Assembly: GCA_902553315.1 (NCBI GenBank)
Contig: CACDKN010000001.1
Coordinates: 382,148-446,147, forward strand
Source: AG-339-G14 sp902553315
Lineage (GTDB): Bacteria > Pseudomonadota > Gammaproteobacteria > Magnimaribacterales > AG-339-G14
Direction of reading: 5' to 3'
Length of the DNA: 64,000 nt
This document shows, in pieces, positions 1 through 9,704 of this stretch; within the stretch, counting starts at the first letter, position 1, and every line of letters starts with the position of its first letter. Below the pieces are notes generated by a model. That model had not been told where the DNA came from. It made no database searches and saw nothing but the letters and a program-made list of their open reading frames with translations. The position numbers were made by a program, and so were the translations under genes.

Positions 1-1
1 G

Positions 2-754
2 ATGCAACAATTAATAGAGCAAGTTAAAGCTAGTGGCTTCGATCAAGCCATTTACAAAGATTGGTGGAGTAAAGTTGAAGCTTGGAGAAAGGCGCATGGT
101 TTAAATCACAACATGCTTAATCTCAAAAATCAACAGGATATAATTCTGCCGCAGCAAGTTATCCAGTCTTTATACCAAACTACCAAAGGTGATGCTTATG
201 TAACCTCTGACGTTGGTCAACATCAGATGTTTGCAGCCCAATATTATAAATTTAAAGACCCAAGAAAATGGATCAACTCAGGCGGTCTGGGAACTATGGG
301 CTTTGGGCTTCCATCAGCTATGGGAGTTAAATTTGCATTTCCTGAAGCTGACGTTGCTTGCGTGACAGGGGAAGGAAGCATTCAAATGTGTATCCAAGAA
401 TTATCAACTTGTGGACAATATGGTCTTCCGATCAAGATCATTAATTTGAATAACAGAGCTTTAGGAATGGTAAAGCAATGGCAGGATATGCAATATGGTG
501 GAAGATATTCAAGTATCTCATACGAAGATTCTCTTCCAGATTTTGTGAAGCTTGCAGAATCCTTTGGACATGTTGGAATCAAAGTAGACAAGTTGTCAGA
601 ACTTAATGATGCTATGAAAGAAAGTTTTGCGATGAAAGATAAATTAGTATTTTTAGATGTTTTGGTAGATCCTGATGAGCATGTATATCCTATGCTTGAG
701 GCCGGAGGGTCAATGTCTGAAATGCGTTTAAGTAAAAATAAAAAAACTTTTTAA
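2..754 (+). CDS. Acetolactate synthase large subunit, C-terminal part (truncated by window edge)
   Basis: This is the C-terminal ~250 residues of the thiamine-diphosphate-dependent acetolactate synthase catalytic subunit (IlvB/IlvI/IlvG family), which makes acetolactate or acetohydroxybutyrate for branched-chain amino acids. The gene begins upstream of the window. Visible family signatures are SDVGQHQM, the GGLGTMGFGLPSAMG segment, and the ThDP/Mg-binding region GEGSIQMCIQEL followed by NNRALGMVKQWQ. The stop is one base before the ilvH start, so the subunits are translationally linked. Which of the three paralogue names applies cannot be decided from this fragment. Confidence 0.95.
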   Translation: MQQLIEQVKASGFDQAIYKDWWSKVEAWRKAHGLNHNMLNLKNQQDIILPQQVIQSLYQTTKGDAYVTSDVGQHQMFAAQYYKFKDPRKWINSGGLGTMGFGLPSAMGVKFAFPEADVACVTGEGSIQMCIQELSTCGQYGLPIKIINLNNRALGMVKQWQDMQYGGRYSSISYEDSLPDFVKLAESFGHVGIKVDKLSELNDAMKESFAMKDKLVFLDVLVDPDEHVYPMLEAGGSMSEMRLSKNKKTF

Positions 755-755
755 G

Positions 756-1268
756 ATGGCTAGTCAAATTTCTTTATTGATGGAAAACCAGCCAGGAGCT
801 TTGTCTAGAGTGATAGGTCTATTCTCTCAAAGAGGCTATAACATCGACTCTTTGTCTGTAGCGCCAACTCAGGATCCAACTCTATCAAGACTTACAATGA
901 CTACCTCAGAATCTACTGAAGTGATTCAACAAATACTTAAACAGCTTTATAAGCTAATCGATGTTGTCATGGTTCAAGATTTAAAAGCAAGTGAATCCAT
1001 ATCTTTAGAAATGGCTTTAATAAAAGTTTTAAATAAATCTGAAGTGATCAGTAAAATAGAAAAGAATTATTCAAGTTTAGAATTTAATGAACTTGATAAT
1101 AAAGATGAGAAAACAATCTTGAGATTGATAGGAGACACTGACAATCTAGAAAGCTTATTAGTTGAATTAGAAGACGACTTAATAGAGGTAACTAGAACAG
1201 GAGCTCTTGGAATGACGTTGGGAAATGTTTCTTTGGAAACTGAAGAAGAAACGAAAGTTATATATTGA
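756..1268 (+). CDS. ilvH: Acetolactate synthase small (regulatory) subunit
   Basis: This 170-residue regulatory subunit of acetolactate synthase starts with an ACT domain (residues ~3-75). It carries the typical opening LLMENQPGALSRVIGLFSQ and GYNIDSLSVAPT, where valine feedback binds in this family. The C-terminal domain ends near TGALGMTL. Length matches the family (about 163 in E. coli IlvH). It lies one base after the large subunit and 13 bases before ilvC, so ilvB/I-ilvH-ilvC is one operon. Confidence 0.95.
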   Translation: MASQISLLMENQPGALSRVIGLFSQRGYNIDSLSVAPTQDPTLSRLTMTTSESTEVIQQILKQLYKLIDVVMVQDLKASESISLEMALIKVLNKSEVISKIEKNYSSLEFNELDNKDEKTILRLIGDTDNLESLLVELEDDLIEVTRTGALGMTLGNVSLETEEETKVIY

Positions 1269-1281
1269 AATAGGAGTAACA

Positions 1282-2313
1282 ATGGAAGTTTATTACGATA
1301 AAGATGCAAATCTTGAAGTTTTACAAAAAAAAGTAATCGCAGTCATTGGCTATGGCTCACAAGGTCATGCTCATGCTAACAATTTGAAAGACTCGGGCTT
1401 TGAAGTCATCATCGGATTGCGAGAAGGCTCGTCTTCGGCTCTCAAAGCAGAAGAAGCGGGGTTTGAAGTTTTAAGCAATGCGGATGCTGCTCAAAAAGCT
1501 GACTTAGTAATGTTTTTAATTCCTGATGAATTTCAAGGTAAAACTTATATAGAAGAAATAGAGCCCAATTTGAAGCAAGGCGCGACTATAGCTTTTGCGC
1601 ATGGATTCAATATACATTACAAACAAATCACTCCTAGATCAGATCTAGATGTAGTTATGATCGCTCCCAAAGGTCCTGGGCATACCGTAAGAGGTCAGTA
1701 CAAAAGTGGCGCGGGCGTGCCATGTTTAATTGCCATCCAACAAGATGCTTCGGGTACCGCCTTGGAAAACTCAATTGCATACGCAAGTGCAATTGGCGGC
1801 GGTAGAGCGGGGATCATCAAAACCACGTTTAAAGACGAAACTGAAACCGATTTATTTGGTGAACAAGCTGTGTTGTGTGGCGGCTTAACTTCTTTAATTA
1901 AAGCGGGATATGAAACGTTAACTGAAGCTGGGTATCCTCCAGAGTTAGCTTATTTTGAGTGTGTGCACGAGGTAAAACTTATCGTAGATCTAATTTATGA
2001 GGGTGGACTAGCAAATATGCGTTATAGCATTTCCAACACTGCAGAATATGGAGATTATACCTCCGGTCCTAAAGTCATAACCGATACTGCTAAAGAAGCT
2101 ATGAAAAAAATTCTAGAAAGAGTTCAATCTGGTGATTTTGCTGATGAATTTGTATCAGATGCTAGACAGAGTAACAGCCAAGCTGGCGGACCATTAATGG
2201 AAAAGTATCGAAAGGAGTCTCAAGAACATCCAATTGAAGAAGTCGGAGAGCAGTTGCGCGGGATGATGCCATGGATTTCAGAGAATAAATTGGTAGATAA
2301 ATCTAAAAACTAA
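1282..2313 (+). CDS. ilvC: Ketol-acid reductoisomerase, class I (short form)
   Basis: IlvC converts acetolactate to dihydroxyisovalerate with Mg2+ and NADPH. The ATG at 1282 is chosen because AGGAG lies at 1272-1276 and the protein then starts with MEVYYDKD, the usual N-terminus. An upstream in-frame start at 1225 would overlap ilvH. The product is 343 residues, the class I length, not the ~490-residue class II enzyme of E. coli. GYGSQGHAHA (from residue 23) is the Rossmann nucleotide loop. The metal-binding D and E are in TDLFGEQAVLCGG, and further acidic ligands lie in the knotted C-terminal domain (AYFECVHEVKLI). Confidence 0.97.
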   Translation: MEVYYDKDANLEVLQKKVIAVIGYGSQGHAHANNLKDSGFEVIIGLREGSSSALKAEEAGFEVLSNADAAQKADLVMFLIPDEFQGKTYIEEIEPNLKQGATIAFAHGFNIHYKQITPRSDLDVVMIAPKGPGHTVRGQYKSGAGVPCLIAIQQDASGTALENSIAYASAIGGGRAGIIKTTFKDETETDLFGEQAVLCGGLTSLIKAGYETLTEAGYPPELAYFECVHEVKLIVDLIYEGGLANMRYSISNTAEYGDYTSGPKVITDTAKEAMKKILERVQSGDFADEFVSDARQSNSQAGGPLMEKYRKESQEHPIEEVGEQLRGMMPWISENKLVDKSKN

Positions 2314-2322
2314 TTTTTTTTT

Positions 2323-3201
2323 ATGATTTTTCTTGACGGCAGTCTTGGTCATGAGCTTTTAGAACGATCCAAAAAGAAATTTAAAGGCACTTGGTCAGCG
2401 CAATTTCTTTTAAAAGAAAGTCATTTAATTTCTGAAGTTTATGATGAGTACATTGATGCTGGTTCTCAAGTTATCACAACTAATACTTATTCAACTATTC
2501 CAAGCTATCTTTCCAAAGATGGACTCGAAGATGAAATGGTCAATCTCATTAGGAAAGCTGGAGAAATTGCAAAAAATACTGCACTAAAATATGAAGGAAA
2601 AATTAAAGTAGCCGGTTCTATTCCTCCATTAGATGAAAGTTATCGACCCGATTTAGTTCATGATCTTGAGCAATCACTTGAGGTGTATGAAGTTTTAATT
2701 AAAGAATTAGATCCTTATGTGGATTTTTATTTGTGCGAAACAATTTCCTCAATTCAAGAAACGAAAAATGTTCTGGAGTCCTTAAAGCGATTTAACTCTG
2801 GTAAACCAGTTTGGCTGTCGTGGTCATTAGAAGATTTTAACTCTAATAAGCTCAGAAGCGGCGAGGGAATAGAAGCTGCCTTTTTAGAAGCGGAGCAATA
2901 CAATCCTGATGCATATTTATTTAATTGCACCGATCCGGATTCAATTTCAAAAGGATTGAATGAACTTCAAAAACTTACAGACAAAAAGATAGGAGCTTAT
3001 CCAAATGTTTTTTCTGTGCCTTTAGGATGGACTCTAGATAATGAAATTAAAAATCAAGTAAGAGATTTGAGTAAAGATGCTTTCGTTGAATACTGCATGG
3101 AGTGGAAGAAAATTGGGGCCTCAATTTTTGGCGGCTGCTGTGGTATTGGTCCAGACTTCATCAAGCCGATGACAGAAAAAATAAGAAATATTTCTAATTA
3201 A
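2323..3201 (+). CDS. Homocysteine S-methyltransferase family protein
   Basis: This 292-residue protein has the zinc-dependent homocysteine-binding fold of MmuM/YbgG and of the MetH N-terminal domain. It starts with LDGSLGHELLERS, similar to the DGGMGTELE opening of the family. The zinc cysteines are visible as FNCTDPDS (~residue 206) and the pair in GGCCGIGP (~residues 271-274). Such enzymes make methionine from homocysteine, usually with S-methylmethionine or SAM as donor; the donor here is unknown. It lies 9 bases after ilvC and may be transcribed with it. An internal VAGSIPPL matches the family. Confidence 0.85.
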   Translation: MIFLDGSLGHELLERSKKKFKGTWSAQFLLKESHLISEVYDEYIDAGSQVITTNTYSTIPSYLSKDGLEDEMVNLIRKAGEIAKNTALKYEGKIKVAGSIPPLDESYRPDLVHDLEQSLEVYEVLIKELDPYVDFYLCETISSIQETKNVLESLKRFNSGKPVWLSWSLEDFNSNKLRSGEGIEAAFLEAEQYNPDAYLFNCTDPDSISKGLNELQKLTDKKIGAYPNVFSVPLGWTLDNEIKNQVRDLSKDAFVEYCMEWKKIGASIFGGCCGIGPDFIKPMTEKIRNISN

Positions 3202-3231
3202 TTTCTTACCAAATTAAATTATTTCTTGTAG

Positions 3232-3237
3232 TATGAT
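3232..3237 (+). promoter_or_regulatory. Probable -10 box of tRNA-Ile
   Basis: TATGAT is followed by a G/C-containing discriminator (CGTCCC), giving an expected start about 7 bases later, just before the tRNA at 3252. No good -35 box is seen at the right distance. Confidence 0.45.
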
Positions 3238-3251
3238 CGTCCCATTCAATT

Positions 3252-3329
<78 letters not shown>

Positions 3330-3388
3330 TTTTTCCTTAAAAAATAAGTATTTCAAGACATTTTCGTCAATCACTAATCTCAAGAAAA

Positions 3389-3429
3389 ATATACACAGTT
3401 ATGCACAGTAGAATTTACTGTGTATAAAA
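3389..3429 (+). promoter_or_regulatory. 41-bp TATRCACAG element, left end of cassette 1
   Basis: It holds TATACACAG (3390-3398), TATGCACAG (3400-3408) and an inverted TATACACAG (CTGTGTATA, 3418-3426). The first two are exactly 10 bp apart and the third is 20 bp beyond the second in offset. The second and third sites match the DnaA box TTATNCACA exactly (3399-3407; 3419-3427 on the reverse strand). The element matches 38 of 41 bases of 9921-9961. Its right arm contains TATAAA (3423-3428), a possible -10 box only 7 bases before the hsdM ATG, so it may also be the hsdM promoter or operator. Confidence 0.75.
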
Positions 3430-3435
3430 TAAGGT

Positions 3436-5061
3436 ATGACTGATAAAGAAAACGAAAATAATAAAAATAAGAAAGTAGAAAATAAGGATTCATCTAGAGA
3501 AAAAGATAAAGAAATAAATCTAGATGATTTCAAAGAAAAACTTTGGAAATCAGCAAACAAACTTCGTGACCAAATGGATGCCGCTGAATACAAACATATT
3601 GTCCTAGGTCTTATCTTTCTTAAATACATCTCAGACTCATTTAAAGAACAAAAAGAAAAAATTAAAGAAATGGTTACTGACCCTGACTCCGATTTTTTTA
3701 TCAGTGACAACTTATCTGATATCAACAAAGAAATTCTAGAAGATAGAGATAACTTCATTCAAGACAACGTCTTTTGGGTTCCAGAGTCTGCAAGATGGGA
3801 AACAGTCAGAGATCAAGCAAAGCAACCTGATATTGGTGCAATTATCGATCGTGCTATGGGAGATATAGAATCAGAAAATAAGTCACTTAAAGGAAAACTT
3901 GATAAACGCTTTGGAAGAACACAACTTGCTGAAGGAAGGTTAGGCGCACTGATAGACCTTATTTCTACTATTGGTTTTTCAAGTAATCAGAAAGCAGTTG
4001 ATGTTTTGGGAGAAGTATATGAATTTTTTCTTGGTAAGTTTGCTTCAGCAGAAGGGAAAAGAGGTGGGCAATATTACACCACCCAAAGCATAGTAAAAAC
4101 CTTAGTAGCAGTCCTATCACCTACAAATGGAAGAGTTTATGATCCTTGTTGTGGTTCAGGTGGAATGTTTGTTCAAAGTGAAAGATTTATTGAGGCACAT
4201 GGTGGAAAAAGAGATGATATTTCAATTTATGGTCAAGAAAGCAATCCTACTACATGGAGACTGGCATCAATGAATATGGCACTTAGAGGATATTCTGCTG
4301 ATTTGGGTAAAGAGAATGGAAGCACATTTGCAAAAGATCAGCATCCCGATATTAAGTTTGATTACATATTGGCAAACCCTCCCTTCAATGATTCTGATTG
4401 GGAAGGTGAAAAATATAGAGAAGATGTTAGGTGGACATATGGAACTCCACCAATTGGAAATGCTAACTACGCTTGGTTCCAGCACATTCTCTGGAAATTA
4501 AAATCTAATGGACAGGCAGGAGTAGTAATGGCAAATGGCACTTCATCTGCTAATGATTCCGGAGAGGGAGATATTAGGAAAGCAATGATACTTGACGATA
4601 CTATTGAGGTGATGGTGGCACTTCCATCTAATCTTTTTGCAAATGTAACCGTGCCTGCAACATTATGGTTTTTATCAAAAGACAAGACTACGAATGGTCG
4701 AGATAGAAAAAAAGAAACTCTTTTCATAGATGCAAGAAAACTTGGAACCATGGAAACAAGAGTTCTTAAAGTTCTATCTGATGAAGATATTAAAAAAATT
4801 CAGGACACAGTTTCTTCTTGGAGAACTGGAGACGGATATGAGGATGTTGAAGGTTATTGTAAAAGTTCAACCATTGAAGAGATTGAGAAAAATGGTTTTA
4901 TTTTAACTCCTGGAAGATATGTTGGTATTGCAGATGAAGAAGATGATGGAGTTCCTTTTGAAGAAAAATTTACAAAATTTAGTAATAAATACAAACAACT
5001 CAAAATTGAATCACAGAAAATTGATGATGAAATAGATAAAATTTTGAAAACAATTTTATGA
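3436..5061 (+). CDS. hsdM: Type I restriction-modification system, DNA methyltransferase subunit
   Basis: HsdM is the modification subunit of a type I restriction system and transfers a methyl group from SAM to adenine N6 at the sequence chosen by HsdS. The 541-residue protein has an N-terminal helical HsdM domain (~residues 30-170), then the SAM loop DPCCGSGGMF at ~236-245 (motif I) and the catalytic NPPF at 314-317 (motif IV). The first 30 residues are a charged, low-complexity extension rich in K, E, D and N. It has a weak AAGG Shine-Dalgarno (3431-3434). Its ATGA stop overlaps the hsdS start. No truncation or frameshift is visible, so methylation is probably active. Confidence 0.96.
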   Translation: MTDKENENNKNKKVENKDSSREKDKEINLDDFKEKLWKSANKLRDQMDAAEYKHIVLGLIFLKYISDSFKEQKEKIKEMVTDPDSDFFISDNLSDINKEILEDRDNFIQDNVFWVPESARWETVRDQAKQPDIGAIIDRAMGDIESENKSLKGKLDKRFGRTQLAEGRLGALIDLISTIGFSSNQKAVDVLGEVYEFFLGKFASAEGKRGGQYYTTQSIVKTLVAVLSPTNGRVYDPCCGSGGMFVQSERFIEAHGGKRDDISIYGQESNPTTWRLASMNMALRGYSADLGKENGSTFAKDQHPDIKFDYILANPPFNDSDWEGEKYREDVRWTYGTPPIGNANYAWFQHILWKLKSNGQAGVVMANGTSSANDSGEGDIRKAMILDDTIEVMVALPSNLFANVTVPATLWFLSKDKTTNGRDRKKETLFIDARKLGTMETRVLKVLSDEDIKKIQDTVSSWRTGDGYEDVEGYCKSSTIEEIEKNGFILTPGRYVGIADEEDDGVPFEEKFTKFSNKYKQLKIESQKIDDEIDKILKTIL

Positions 5062-6404
5062 ATAGAAAAAACTGGAAACATCTATCTATAAATGAATGTG
5101 CTGATGTTATTGGTGGAGGCACTCCTTCAACTAAGAACTCAGATTACTGGGATGGAAATATTTCATGGATATCACCAAAAGATTTATCAAATCACCAAGA
5201 CAAATATATAACAAAGGGTGAAAGGTCTATTACCGAACTTGGTTTGGAAAAAAGTTCTGCAAAGTTATTGCCTGCAAATTCATTGCTTTTTTCTTCAAGA
5301 GCACCAATTGGTTACTTAGCAATTAATACTAAACCAGTGGCAACTAACCAAGGTTTTAAAAGTTTGATTCTAAAAGAAGAGTTTGATGTAGAGTTTTTTT
5401 ATTATCTTTTTAAAGACAAGACAGAATACATAAAGAACCTTGCTTCTGGATCAACGTTTCAAGAAGTTTCAGGATCGGTTGTGAAAAATCTTTCATTTTT
5501 AATACCTCCAAAGCAAGAGCAAAAAAGAATATCAAATATTCTTTCTAAACTAGATAAAAAAATAGAACTCAATCTAAAAATGAATGAATCTCTTGAAGAG
5601 ATTGCAAAGACACTATTCAAATCTTGGTTTATAGACTTTGATCCAGTAAGAGCAAAAGCAGAAGGAAGACCCACAGGATTGTCAAAAGAAATAAGTGATT
5701 TATTTCCTGATTCTTTTGAAGATTCTGAGTTGGATGAGATTCCAAGAGGATGGACGGTAACACATCTTGATGACATTGCTGATTTTCAAAACGGTTATGC
5801 ATTTTCAAGTAAGGAATATGAGTTTCCAACACAGGACTCCAAAGAAGTTTTTAGAATGGGTTATATCAAGATAGGTGGTGGTTTTAAAGAGGATAATACC
5901 CCCGTTTTTGTTCCAATATCATCTAAAGGAAATCAACAAAAATACGTGCTCTACAAAGATGATTTGACAATTTCAATGACTGATGTGAAAAACAATATGC
6001 AGATTCTTGGTTGCTGTGCCCTTATAGAAGAAGATGAGAGATTTCTACTTAATCAAAGAGTCGGAAGGATAAGGGTCAAAGAATGCGTTCATATTTGTCC
6101 ATATTATTTATATATTTATATGAATGACCCCAAGAATATTGATTTACTTCGTTCTAGGTCAAACTCAGGTGTTCAAGTAAATCTTTCAACCTCAACAATA
6201 AAAGAAACAAACATCATTCTTCCAACAAAAAAGTTATCCCAATACTTTTCTGACATAGTTAGACCCATTTATTCAAAAATATTTCATAACAATGTGGAAT
6301 CAAAGAACCTTGAAGAAATTAGAGATATTTTTTTACCAAAATTAATTTCTGGTGAACTTCAGATTCCAGATGCAGAGAATCTGATTGAGGAGGCAGGCAT
6401 CTAA
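5058..6404 (+). CDS. hsdS: Type I restriction-modification system, specificity subunit
   Basis: HsdS recognises the bipartite DNA target and bridges HsdM and HsdR. The 448 residues form two target-recognition domains separated by helical spacers. TRD1 spans ~residues 5-150 (DVIGGGTPSTKNSDYWDG) and ends in IPPKQEQKRISNILSKLDKK; the conserved helix ends in FKSWFIDFDPVRAK. TRD2 spans ~230-400 (IPRGWTVTHLDDIADFQNG), followed by the C-terminal helix ending LISGELQIPDAE. The start overlaps the hsdM stop (ATGA) and the end overlaps the hsdR start (TAATG). The target sequence cannot be read from the protein by eye. Confidence 0.95.
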   Translation: MNRKNWKHLSINECADVIGGGTPSTKNSDYWDGNISWISPKDLSNHQDKYITKGERSITELGLEKSSAKLLPANSLLFSSRAPIGYLAINTKPVATNQGFKSLILKEEFDVEFFYYLFKDKTEYIKNLASGSTFQEVSGSVVKNLSFLIPPKQEQKRISNILSKLDKKIELNLKMNESLEEIAKTLFKSWFIDFDPVRAKAEGRPTGLSKEISDLFPDSFEDSELDEIPRGWTVTHLDDIADFQNGYAFSSKEYEFPTQDSKEVFRMGYIKIGGGFKEDNTPVFVPISSKGNQQKYVLYKDDLTISMTDVKNNMQILGCCALIEEDERFLLNQRVGRIRVKECVHICPYYLYIYMNDPKNIDLLRSRSNSGVQVNLSTSTIKETNIILPTKKLSQYFSDIVRPIYSKIFHNNVESKNLEEIRDIFLPKLISGELQIPDAENLIEEAGI

Positions 6405-9400
6405 TGTCTCTAATTACTGAAGAACAGGTAGAACTGCAAAGTATTGAATGGTTTAAGGAACTTGGTTACCGGTATAGAGATGCTTATGAAATTGCACCTG
6501 AGGGCATAAACCCAGAAAGAGATGATTTTAGACAAGTTATTCTTGAAGAAAGACTCAAGACTGCACTTATTAAAATAAATCCTGATATACCCAATACAAC
6601 TATTCAAAATTCAATACTAAAAATAATAAATCCCAATATTCCTGGACTACTTAACTGTAATCGTGAAATGCATAAGTGGATTACGAAAGGATTAAAAGTA
6701 ACTTTTATGCAAGACAATCAAGAGGTCGGAAGACAACTCAAGTTAATCGATTTTGAAAACATCAATAACAATGACTGGTTAGTTGTAAATCAATTTCAAA
6801 TACAAGGCGATCGGAGATTGAGAAGACCCGATGTCTTGGTTTTTGTGAATGGTTTACCTTTAGGAGTTATCGAATTAAAGAATCCTGCAGATGAGAATGC
6901 TGATGTTTGGTCTGCCTATAACCAATTACAAACCTACAAAGAAAATATACCTGATTTATTTAATACCAATGGAGTATTAGTAATTTCTGATGGCATTCAA
7001 GCGAGAATGGGTTCTCTAACAGCACCACAAGAAAGATTCATGAGGTGGAGAACTATTGATGGTGAGACCACTGATCCTTTGGGTGCATATCAAGATTTAG
7101 AAACTTTAATAAGAGGACTCTTTGATAAAGAAACTTTCCTAAACTTTATAAGATACTTTTGTATTTTTGAGGACGATAAAACCATTATTAAAAAGGTTGC
7201 TGGATATCATCAGTTTTATGCGGTGCAAAAAGCACTTGAGAAAGTGGTTGAAGCATCACAAGTTGACGGCAGTAAGAAAGGTGGTGTTGTTTGGCATACT
7301 CAAGGAGCAGGTAAAAGTTTAGAAATGACCTGTCTCGCGGGACGAATCATCTCGGAACCCAGATTGGGAAATCCAACCATTGTGATGGTGACAGATAGAC
7401 AAGACTTAGATGGACAACTGTTTGGAGTATTTAATGATGCGGGAGAATTACTCGGAGAGGCACCAAAACAAGCAGAGACCATCAGAGAACTCAAAGACCT
7501 TCTTGCAGATCGACCATCTGGTGGAATTATTTTTACCACTATTCAAAAATTTAAACCGGAGAAGGGAGAAGATAAGTTTCCAGTTTTAACTGATCGACAC
7601 AACGTTATTGTCATGTGCGATGAAGCACACAGAACTCAATATGGATTTAAGGGAGTAGTCGATCAGAAAACAGGACAGATTAAATATGGTCTTGCACGCG
7701 CCTTGAGAGACGGGTTGCCCAATGCAACCTTCCTTGCTTTTACAGGAACACCAATATCTCAAGACGATCGAGATACTCAAGCAGTCTTTGGAGAATACGT
7801 TGATATTTATGATATCCAACAAGCAGTAGAAGATGGAGCAACGGTTCCCATTTATTACGAATCCAGATTGGCAAAAGTAGAGATTGATGAATCCAAATTA
7901 CCAACACTTGACGATGAAGTTGAAGAAATTTTCGAAGATGGCATTGAAAATGAAGAAGAACAGGAAAAAGCAAAGTCGAAATGGTCACAAATCGAAGCAT
8001 TGGTTGGCGCGCAATCCAGATTAAAAGAAATTGCAGAAGATTTAATTAGACATTTTGAAACTCGACAAAAAACTCAACCCGGCAAAGCGATGATTGTTGG
8101 TATGAGTAGAGACATCTGTGCAAGACTTTACGATGAAATTATCCGGGTAAGACCTCAATGGGATAGTCCAGATCATAATTCAGGAGTCGTCAAAGTTGTC
8201 ATGACTGCATCTGCTCAAGATGAACAACATTTGCAAAAGCACCATACATCAAAACAACAAAAGAAAGATCTTGAAAAAAGATTTAAAAACCCATCCGATG
8301 AACTGCAAATCGTAATTGTCAGAGATATGTGGTTAACCGGTTTCGATGCTCCCTGCTTGAGTACAATGTATATCGATAAACCCATGCAAGGAGCAAACCT
8401 GGCGCAAGCAATTGCAAGAGTCAACAGAGTCTTCGCAGATAAACCAGGTGGATTGGTTGTTGATTACATTGGTATCGCACCGCAACTAAAAGAAGCATTA
8501 GCAACTTATGGTGCTGGTGGAGGAAGGGGTAAACCCACCATAGATACGGATGAAGCACTAAAAATTCTCCAAGAAAAAATTGCAGTGGCAAGAGATCTAC
8601 TCCACCCCGTAGATTTTTCAGAATATAAAAGTAAAGCACTGCAACTCCTTCCAGAGTGCATAGATCACATTTTAGAATTGGAAGATGGCAGAAAAAGATA
8701 CTGCGATATTGTTTTACAAATGACCAAAGCATTTGCTCTATGCGGTGCTATGGACGATGCGTTGGTTTTTGCCGATGAAGTAGCATTTCATCAAGCGGTC
8801 AGAGGACCTTTGATAAAGACCGCAAGAAAAGGAGGAATGGGAGAATTTAAAGATACAGATTTCGAATTAAAACAATTGGTTTCAGAATCATTAGTTTCTG
8901 GAGGTGTGTCAGACATTTTTAGTATTGCAGGAATAAAAACTCCAGATATCTCAATTCTTTCAGAAGAATTTTTAAAAGAAGTGCAAAAAATGAAATTTAA
9001 AAATATTGCAGTTGAATTGTTAGAAAAACTTATCAACGATGAAGTGAAGTCAAAGTTTAGAACCAATGTAGTGAAACAAAAAAAATTTAGTGATTTATTA
9101 AAAAACGCACTAACAAAATATCAAAATAGATCTATCGAAGCAGCACAAGTAATAGCGGAGTTGATTGAAATGGCAAGGGAGTTCAAGAACGATTTAGAGA
9201 AGTCAAAAGAACTTAATCTTAATCCTGCTGAAACCGCATTTTATGACGCTTTATCAAATAATGAATCTGCAGAGGAATTAATGGGAGAAGAAGTTCTTAT
9301 TCAAATTTCCAAAGAAATCGCAGAAAAATTAAGAAAAAATGTGACTGTCGACTGGTCCGTAAGAGAATCAGTAAGAGCAAAGTTAAGACTCTTAGTTAAA

Positions 9401-9502
9401 AATCTCTTAAGAAAATACAAGTATCCTCCTGACCAACAAGAAAGTGCAACTCAGTTGGTGTTAAAACAAGCAGAAGTGATTTCAGGTGAATTTGCTCAAT
9501 GA
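6404..9502 (+). CDS. hsdR: Type I restriction-modification system, endonuclease/translocase subunit
   Basis: HsdR is the ATP-driven translocase and nuclease. The 1032-residue protein has an N-terminal PD-(D/E)xK nuclease domain (RRPDVLVF, then the E-x-K at ELK, residues 157-159). The helicase motor has motif I QGAGKS (300-305) and motif II DEAH (406-409). Motif III is probably FTGTP, and the second RecA lobe carries MWLTGFDAP and QAIARVNR. The C-terminal helical region contacts HsdM/HsdS in this family. A strong GAGGAGG Shine-Dalgarno (6387-6393) precedes the ATG. All core motifs are intact, so restriction should be functional. Confidence 0.96.
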   Translation: MSLITEEQVELQSIEWFKELGYRYRDAYEIAPEGINPERDDFRQVILEERLKTALIKINPDIPNTTIQNSILKIINPNIPGLLNCNREMHKWITKGLKVTFMQDNQEVGRQLKLIDFENINNNDWLVVNQFQIQGDRRLRRPDVLVFVNGLPLGVIELKNPADENADVWSAYNQLQTYKENIPDLFNTNGVLVISDGIQARMGSLTAPQERFMRWRTIDGETTDPLGAYQDLETLIRGLFDKETFLNFIRYFCIFEDDKTIIKKVAGYHQFYAVQKALEKVVEASQVDGSKKGGVVWHTQGAGKSLEMTCLAGRIISEPRLGNPTIVMVTDRQDLDGQLFGVFNDAGELLGEAPKQAETIRELKDLLADRPSGGIIFTTIQKFKPEKGEDKFPVLTDRHNVIVMCDEAHRTQYGFKGVVDQKTGQIKYGLARALRDGLPNATFLAFTGTPISQDDRDTQAVFGEYVDIYDIQQAVEDGATVPIYYESRLAKVEIDESKLPTLDDEVEEIFEDGIENEEEQEKAKSKWSQIEALVGAQSRLKEIAEDLIRHFETRQKTQPGKAMIVGMSRDICARLYDEIIRVRPQWDSPDHNSGVVKVVMTASAQDEQHLQKHHTSKQQKKDLEKRFKNPSDELQIVIVRDMWLTGFDAPCLSTMYIDKPMQGANLAQAIARVNRVFADKPGGLVVDYIGIAPQLKEALATYGAGGGRGKPTIDTDEALKILQEKIAVARDLLHPVDFSEYKSKALQLLPECIDHILELEDGRKRYCDIVLQMTKAFALCGAMDDALVFADEVAFHQAVRGPLIKTARKGGMGEFKDTDFELKQLVSESLVSGGVSDIFSIAGIKTPDISILSEEFLKEVQKMKFKNIAVELLEKLINDEVKSKFRTNVVKQKKFSDLLKNALTKYQNRSIEAAQVIAELIEMAREFKNDLEKSKELNLNPAETAFYDALSNNESAEELMGEEVLIQISKEIAEKLRKNVTVDWSVRESVRAKLRLLVKNLLRKYKYPPDQQESATQLVLKQAEVISGEFAQ

Positions 9503-9696
9503 GAGAATTAGTTATTTTTAATAATGTACCTTCTACAGAGAATCCAGAAGAATATTCAGAAGGATTATTCGTTTGGATAGAAAATGATCAAATGATGACT
9601 ACTCTTGAGTACCATTGCGCAAAAGGAGGAGATCCCGAGGTTTATAAAAAATGGGAAGAATCAAATAAGGCATTTATTACTAAAAAAGAACTTTAA
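9499..9696 (+). CDS. Unknown 65-residue protein at the end of the hsd operon
   Basis: The ATG overlaps the hsdR stop (ATGA), the same coupling as hsdM-hsdS, so it is very likely translated as the fourth gene of the restriction operon. The acidic protein (MRELVIFNNVPST opening, EYHCAKGGDPEVYKKWEES near the end) matches no family I recognise. It has one Cys, no membrane segment and no signal peptide. Position suggests a helper or regulator of the restriction system, but this is inference from context alone. Confidence 0.7.
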   Translation: MRELVIFNNVPSTENPEEYSEGLFVWIENDQMMTTLEYHCAKGGDPEVYKKWEESNKAFITKKEL

Positions 9697-9704
9697 AACC
9701 CTTA

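Noticed and set aside
8421..8732. Long reverse-strand frames inside hsdR, rpoB, rpoC, secA and fusA
   Set aside because: They lie wholly inside strongly recognised genes, lack Shine-Dalgarno sequences and show low-complexity serine/leucine-rich text typical of shadow frames.
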